Shown here in pieces: positions 24,039-25,300 of a DNA stretch of 25,300 nt. Origin of the DNA: Actinomycetales bacterium UBA1416 (lineage in GTDB: Bacteria > Actinomycetota > Actinomycetes > Actinomycetales > Actinomycetaceae); NCBI GenBank assembly GCA_002304945.1, contig DBPQ01000123.1, forward strand, positions 1-25,300. Reading direction: 5' to 3'. Below the pieces are notes generated by a model. It searched no databases and was not told the DNA's origin. It saw only the letters and a program-made list of their open reading frames with translations. The stretch's first letter is position 1. Every line of letters begins with the position of its first letter. A program made the position numbers and the translations under genes.

Positions 24039-25030
24039 CAGGCGGCCAGCCTCGGCAGCACCTCGCGCCCGAAGACCTCGATCCACTCGGCCTGGTTCCG
24101 GCCCACGTTGTGGAGGTAGATGGCGTCGAAGCCGAGGTCGGCGTAGCGCTGGAGGGCCGTGCGGTGGACGTCCGGGTCCGAGGAGATGACGAGGCGTCCC
24201 TCGAAGTCCTCCGGCCGCACCAGGCGCGCCATCTGGGCGAGCTCGAAGGGCGAGCGGATGTCCGCCTTGGGGAACTTCATGCCGCCGTTGGGCCACTGGT
24301 CGAGGGCGTTGGCGAGGGCCTCCTCATCCGTGGGCGCCCAGGACAGGTGGACCTGCAGGAGCCGGGGCATGGTGGACGGGTCCTTGCCGGCCTCGCGGGC
24401 GCCGGCCTCGAAGCGCTGGAAGAGCCCGTCGATCTTCTCCAGCGGCGCACCCACCGTGATGAGCCCGTCGGCGTGGACCCCGGCCCGGCGCGCGGTGACC
24501 GGCCCCCCGGTGGCGATGTAGATGGGGGGCGGGGCCTCCGGCATGGTCCACAGGCGCGTGGACTCCAGCTTGTAGTACGTGCCGGTGTGTTTCACGTCCT
24601 TGCCGGCGAGCGATCCCGTGAACAGCTTGGAGATGATCTCGACGGCCTCGAACATCCGGTTGATGCGCTCCGGCGCCTCCGGCCAGTACTGGCCGACGAT
24701 GTGCTCGTTCAGCGCCTCCCCCGAGCCGAGCCCGAGCCAGTGCCGCCCGGGGAACATCGCCTCCAGGGTGGCGGACGCCTGCGCCACCATCGCCGGGTGC
24801 CACCGGAACGTGGGGGCGGTGACGCCGGGGCCGAGGTCGCCCGCGGTCGCCATCCCGAGGGCGGAGAGCACGTTCCAGACGAAGGCGCTCTGTCCCTGGG
24901 CCGGGACCCACGGTTGGTAGTGGTCCGCGGCCATCACGCCCGAGAAGCCGTGACGCTCAGCGAGCGCGGCATACTCGATGATCTCGTTCGGGTGGAACTG
25001 CTCCAGGGCGGCGGCGTATCCGATGCGCAT
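24038..25030 (-). CDS. LLM-class F420-dependent oxidoreductase, G6PDH-like family
   Basis: A 330-residue luciferase-like TIM barrel close to F420-dependent glucose-6-phosphate dehydrogenase (Fgd). Residues matching the Fgd1 active site by motif alignment are Glu10, Asp36-His37, Trp41 and Glu105 (GEALNEH). The phosphate-site Lys255 and Arg279 also appear kept. The His that follows this Lys in Fgd1 is Ala256 here, and the Fgd1 Lys198 region reads ITVGAPLEK. Glucose-6-phosphate is therefore not assured as substrate. The ATG at 25030 begins with MRIGYAAALEQFHP, the family's usual N terminus; upstream in-frame sequence overlaps the divergent valS and is rejected. Being translationally coupled to cofE, it likely reduces or consumes F420 made by salvage. 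Confidence 0.9.
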   Translation of the reverse strand: MRIGYAAALEQFHPNEIIEYAALAERHGFSGVMAADHYQPWVPAQGQSAFVWNVLSALGMATAGDLGPGVTAPTFRWHPAMVAQASATLEAMFPGRHWLGLGSGEALNEHIVGQYWPEAPERINRMFEAVEIISKLFTGSLAGKDVKHTGTYYKLESTRLWTMPEAPPPIYIATGGPVTARRAGVHADGLITVGAPLEKIDGLFQRFEAGAREAGKDPSTMPRLLQVHLSWAPTDEEALANALDQWPNGGMKFPKADIRSPFELAQMARLVRPEDFEGRLVISSDPDVHRTALQRYADLGFDAIYLHNVGRNQAEWIEVFGREVLPRLAA

Positions 25031-25109
25031 CTGCCCATTCTCCCCCGGGGGGAGCGGCCCGCGCACCCCGGGTGAACGCCGGCCTGGCCGGGCACCGGCC
25101 GCTGCGTGG

Positions 25110-25115
25110 AACAAT
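25110..25115 (+). promoter_or_regulatory. -10-like element of an apparently leaderless valS transcript
   Basis: AACAAT followed by exactly six bases and the ATG, the same spacing as TAGCAT before proC. No Shine-Dalgarno sequence precedes the ATG. A convincing -35 is not visible. Confidence 0.4.
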
Positions 25116-25121
25116 GGACCC

Positions 25122-25300
25122 ATGACGAATCCCTCCATCGGCCAGCCCACCATGCCCGCGACCCACGGCACCCCCGCGGTGCCGGACAGGGTCAGCGCGG
25201 ACGGCCTCGAGGACCGCTGGAACGAGGTCTGGGAGCAGCAGGGCACCTACGCCTTCGACCGCGCGGTGGACCGCGCCGCGGTGTACTCCATCGACACCCC
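25122..25300 (+). CDS. valS: Valyl-tRNA synthetase, N-terminal part (cut by window edge)
   Basis: The first 59 codons of a gene that continues past the right edge. After a short Pro-rich lead, the peptide VPDRVSADGLEDRWNEVW with GTYAFDR and VYSIDTP resembles the start of actinobacterial ValRS, where SIDTPPPTVSG and the HIGH motif would follow. The HIGH motif itself is not in the window. The gene diverges from the F420-dependent oxidoreductase with 91 bp between start codons. The identity rests on the N-terminal pattern only. Confidence 0.8.
   Translation, partial: MTNPSIGQPTMPATHGTPAVPDRVSADGLEDRWNEVWEQQGTYAFDRAVDRAAVYSIDT

Overview
The window comes from a high-GC actinobacterium, and I lean towards the order Micrococcales. 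The support is uniformly GC-rich codon third positions, GTG starts, four-base stop/start overlaps, apparently leaderless promoters, a translational-type T-box in front of ileS, and coenzyme F420 genes. I saw no rRNA, tRNA, CRISPR array, transposase or integrase. Every gene looks intact except the two cut by the window edges (dhaL at the left, valS at the right).

Layout. (1) 1-5957, minus strand: ileS, folC, dhaK and the start of dhaL, each pair overlapping or closely spaced. ileS is preceded by a clear isoleucine T-box riboswitch. (2) 5960-18780: a catabolic block. An aldehyde dehydrogenase of the succinate-semialdehyde type is read leftward. A nine-gene operon is read rightward from a good promoter that carries an AT-rich palindrome at its start site. 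The operon encodes an FAH-RraA fusion, a DHDPS-family lyase, HpaE, HpaD, a three-part TRAP transporter (DctP, DctQ, DctM), a GntR/FCD regulator and a flavin aromatic hydroxylase of the 3-hydroxybenzoate 4-hydroxylase type. (3) 18787-18816: a perfect bidirectional terminator. (4) 18818-20427: an SDR oxidoreductase divergent from proC. (5) 20428-25030: an ABC importer of the type proposed to carry coenzyme F420-0, convergent with cofE (F420-0:gamma-glutamyl ligase) and an F420-dependent oxidoreductase. (6) 25122 to the end: the start of valS.

How the genes work together. The catabolic block reads as homoprotocatechuate (3,4-dihydroxyphenylacetate) meta-cleavage. TRAP imports an aromatic acid, the flavin hydroxylase makes the catechol, HpaD opens the ring and HpaE oxidises the semialdehyde. 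The FAH-RraA fusion handles isomerisation and/or decarboxylation. The DHDPS-like enzyme releases pyruvate and succinate semialdehyde, and the divergent dehydrogenase makes succinate. No separate HpaF isomerase, HpaH hydratase or HpaI aldolase is present. The fusion and the DHDPS-like enzyme are therefore the candidates for a rewired lower pathway, which is the most novel point of the window.

The second system is a compact F420 salvage set. An ABC importer picks up F420-0, CofE adds the glutamate tail, and a G6PDH-family LLM enzyme uses the finished cofactor. None of the de novo F420 genes (fbiC, cofC, cofD) lies in the window.
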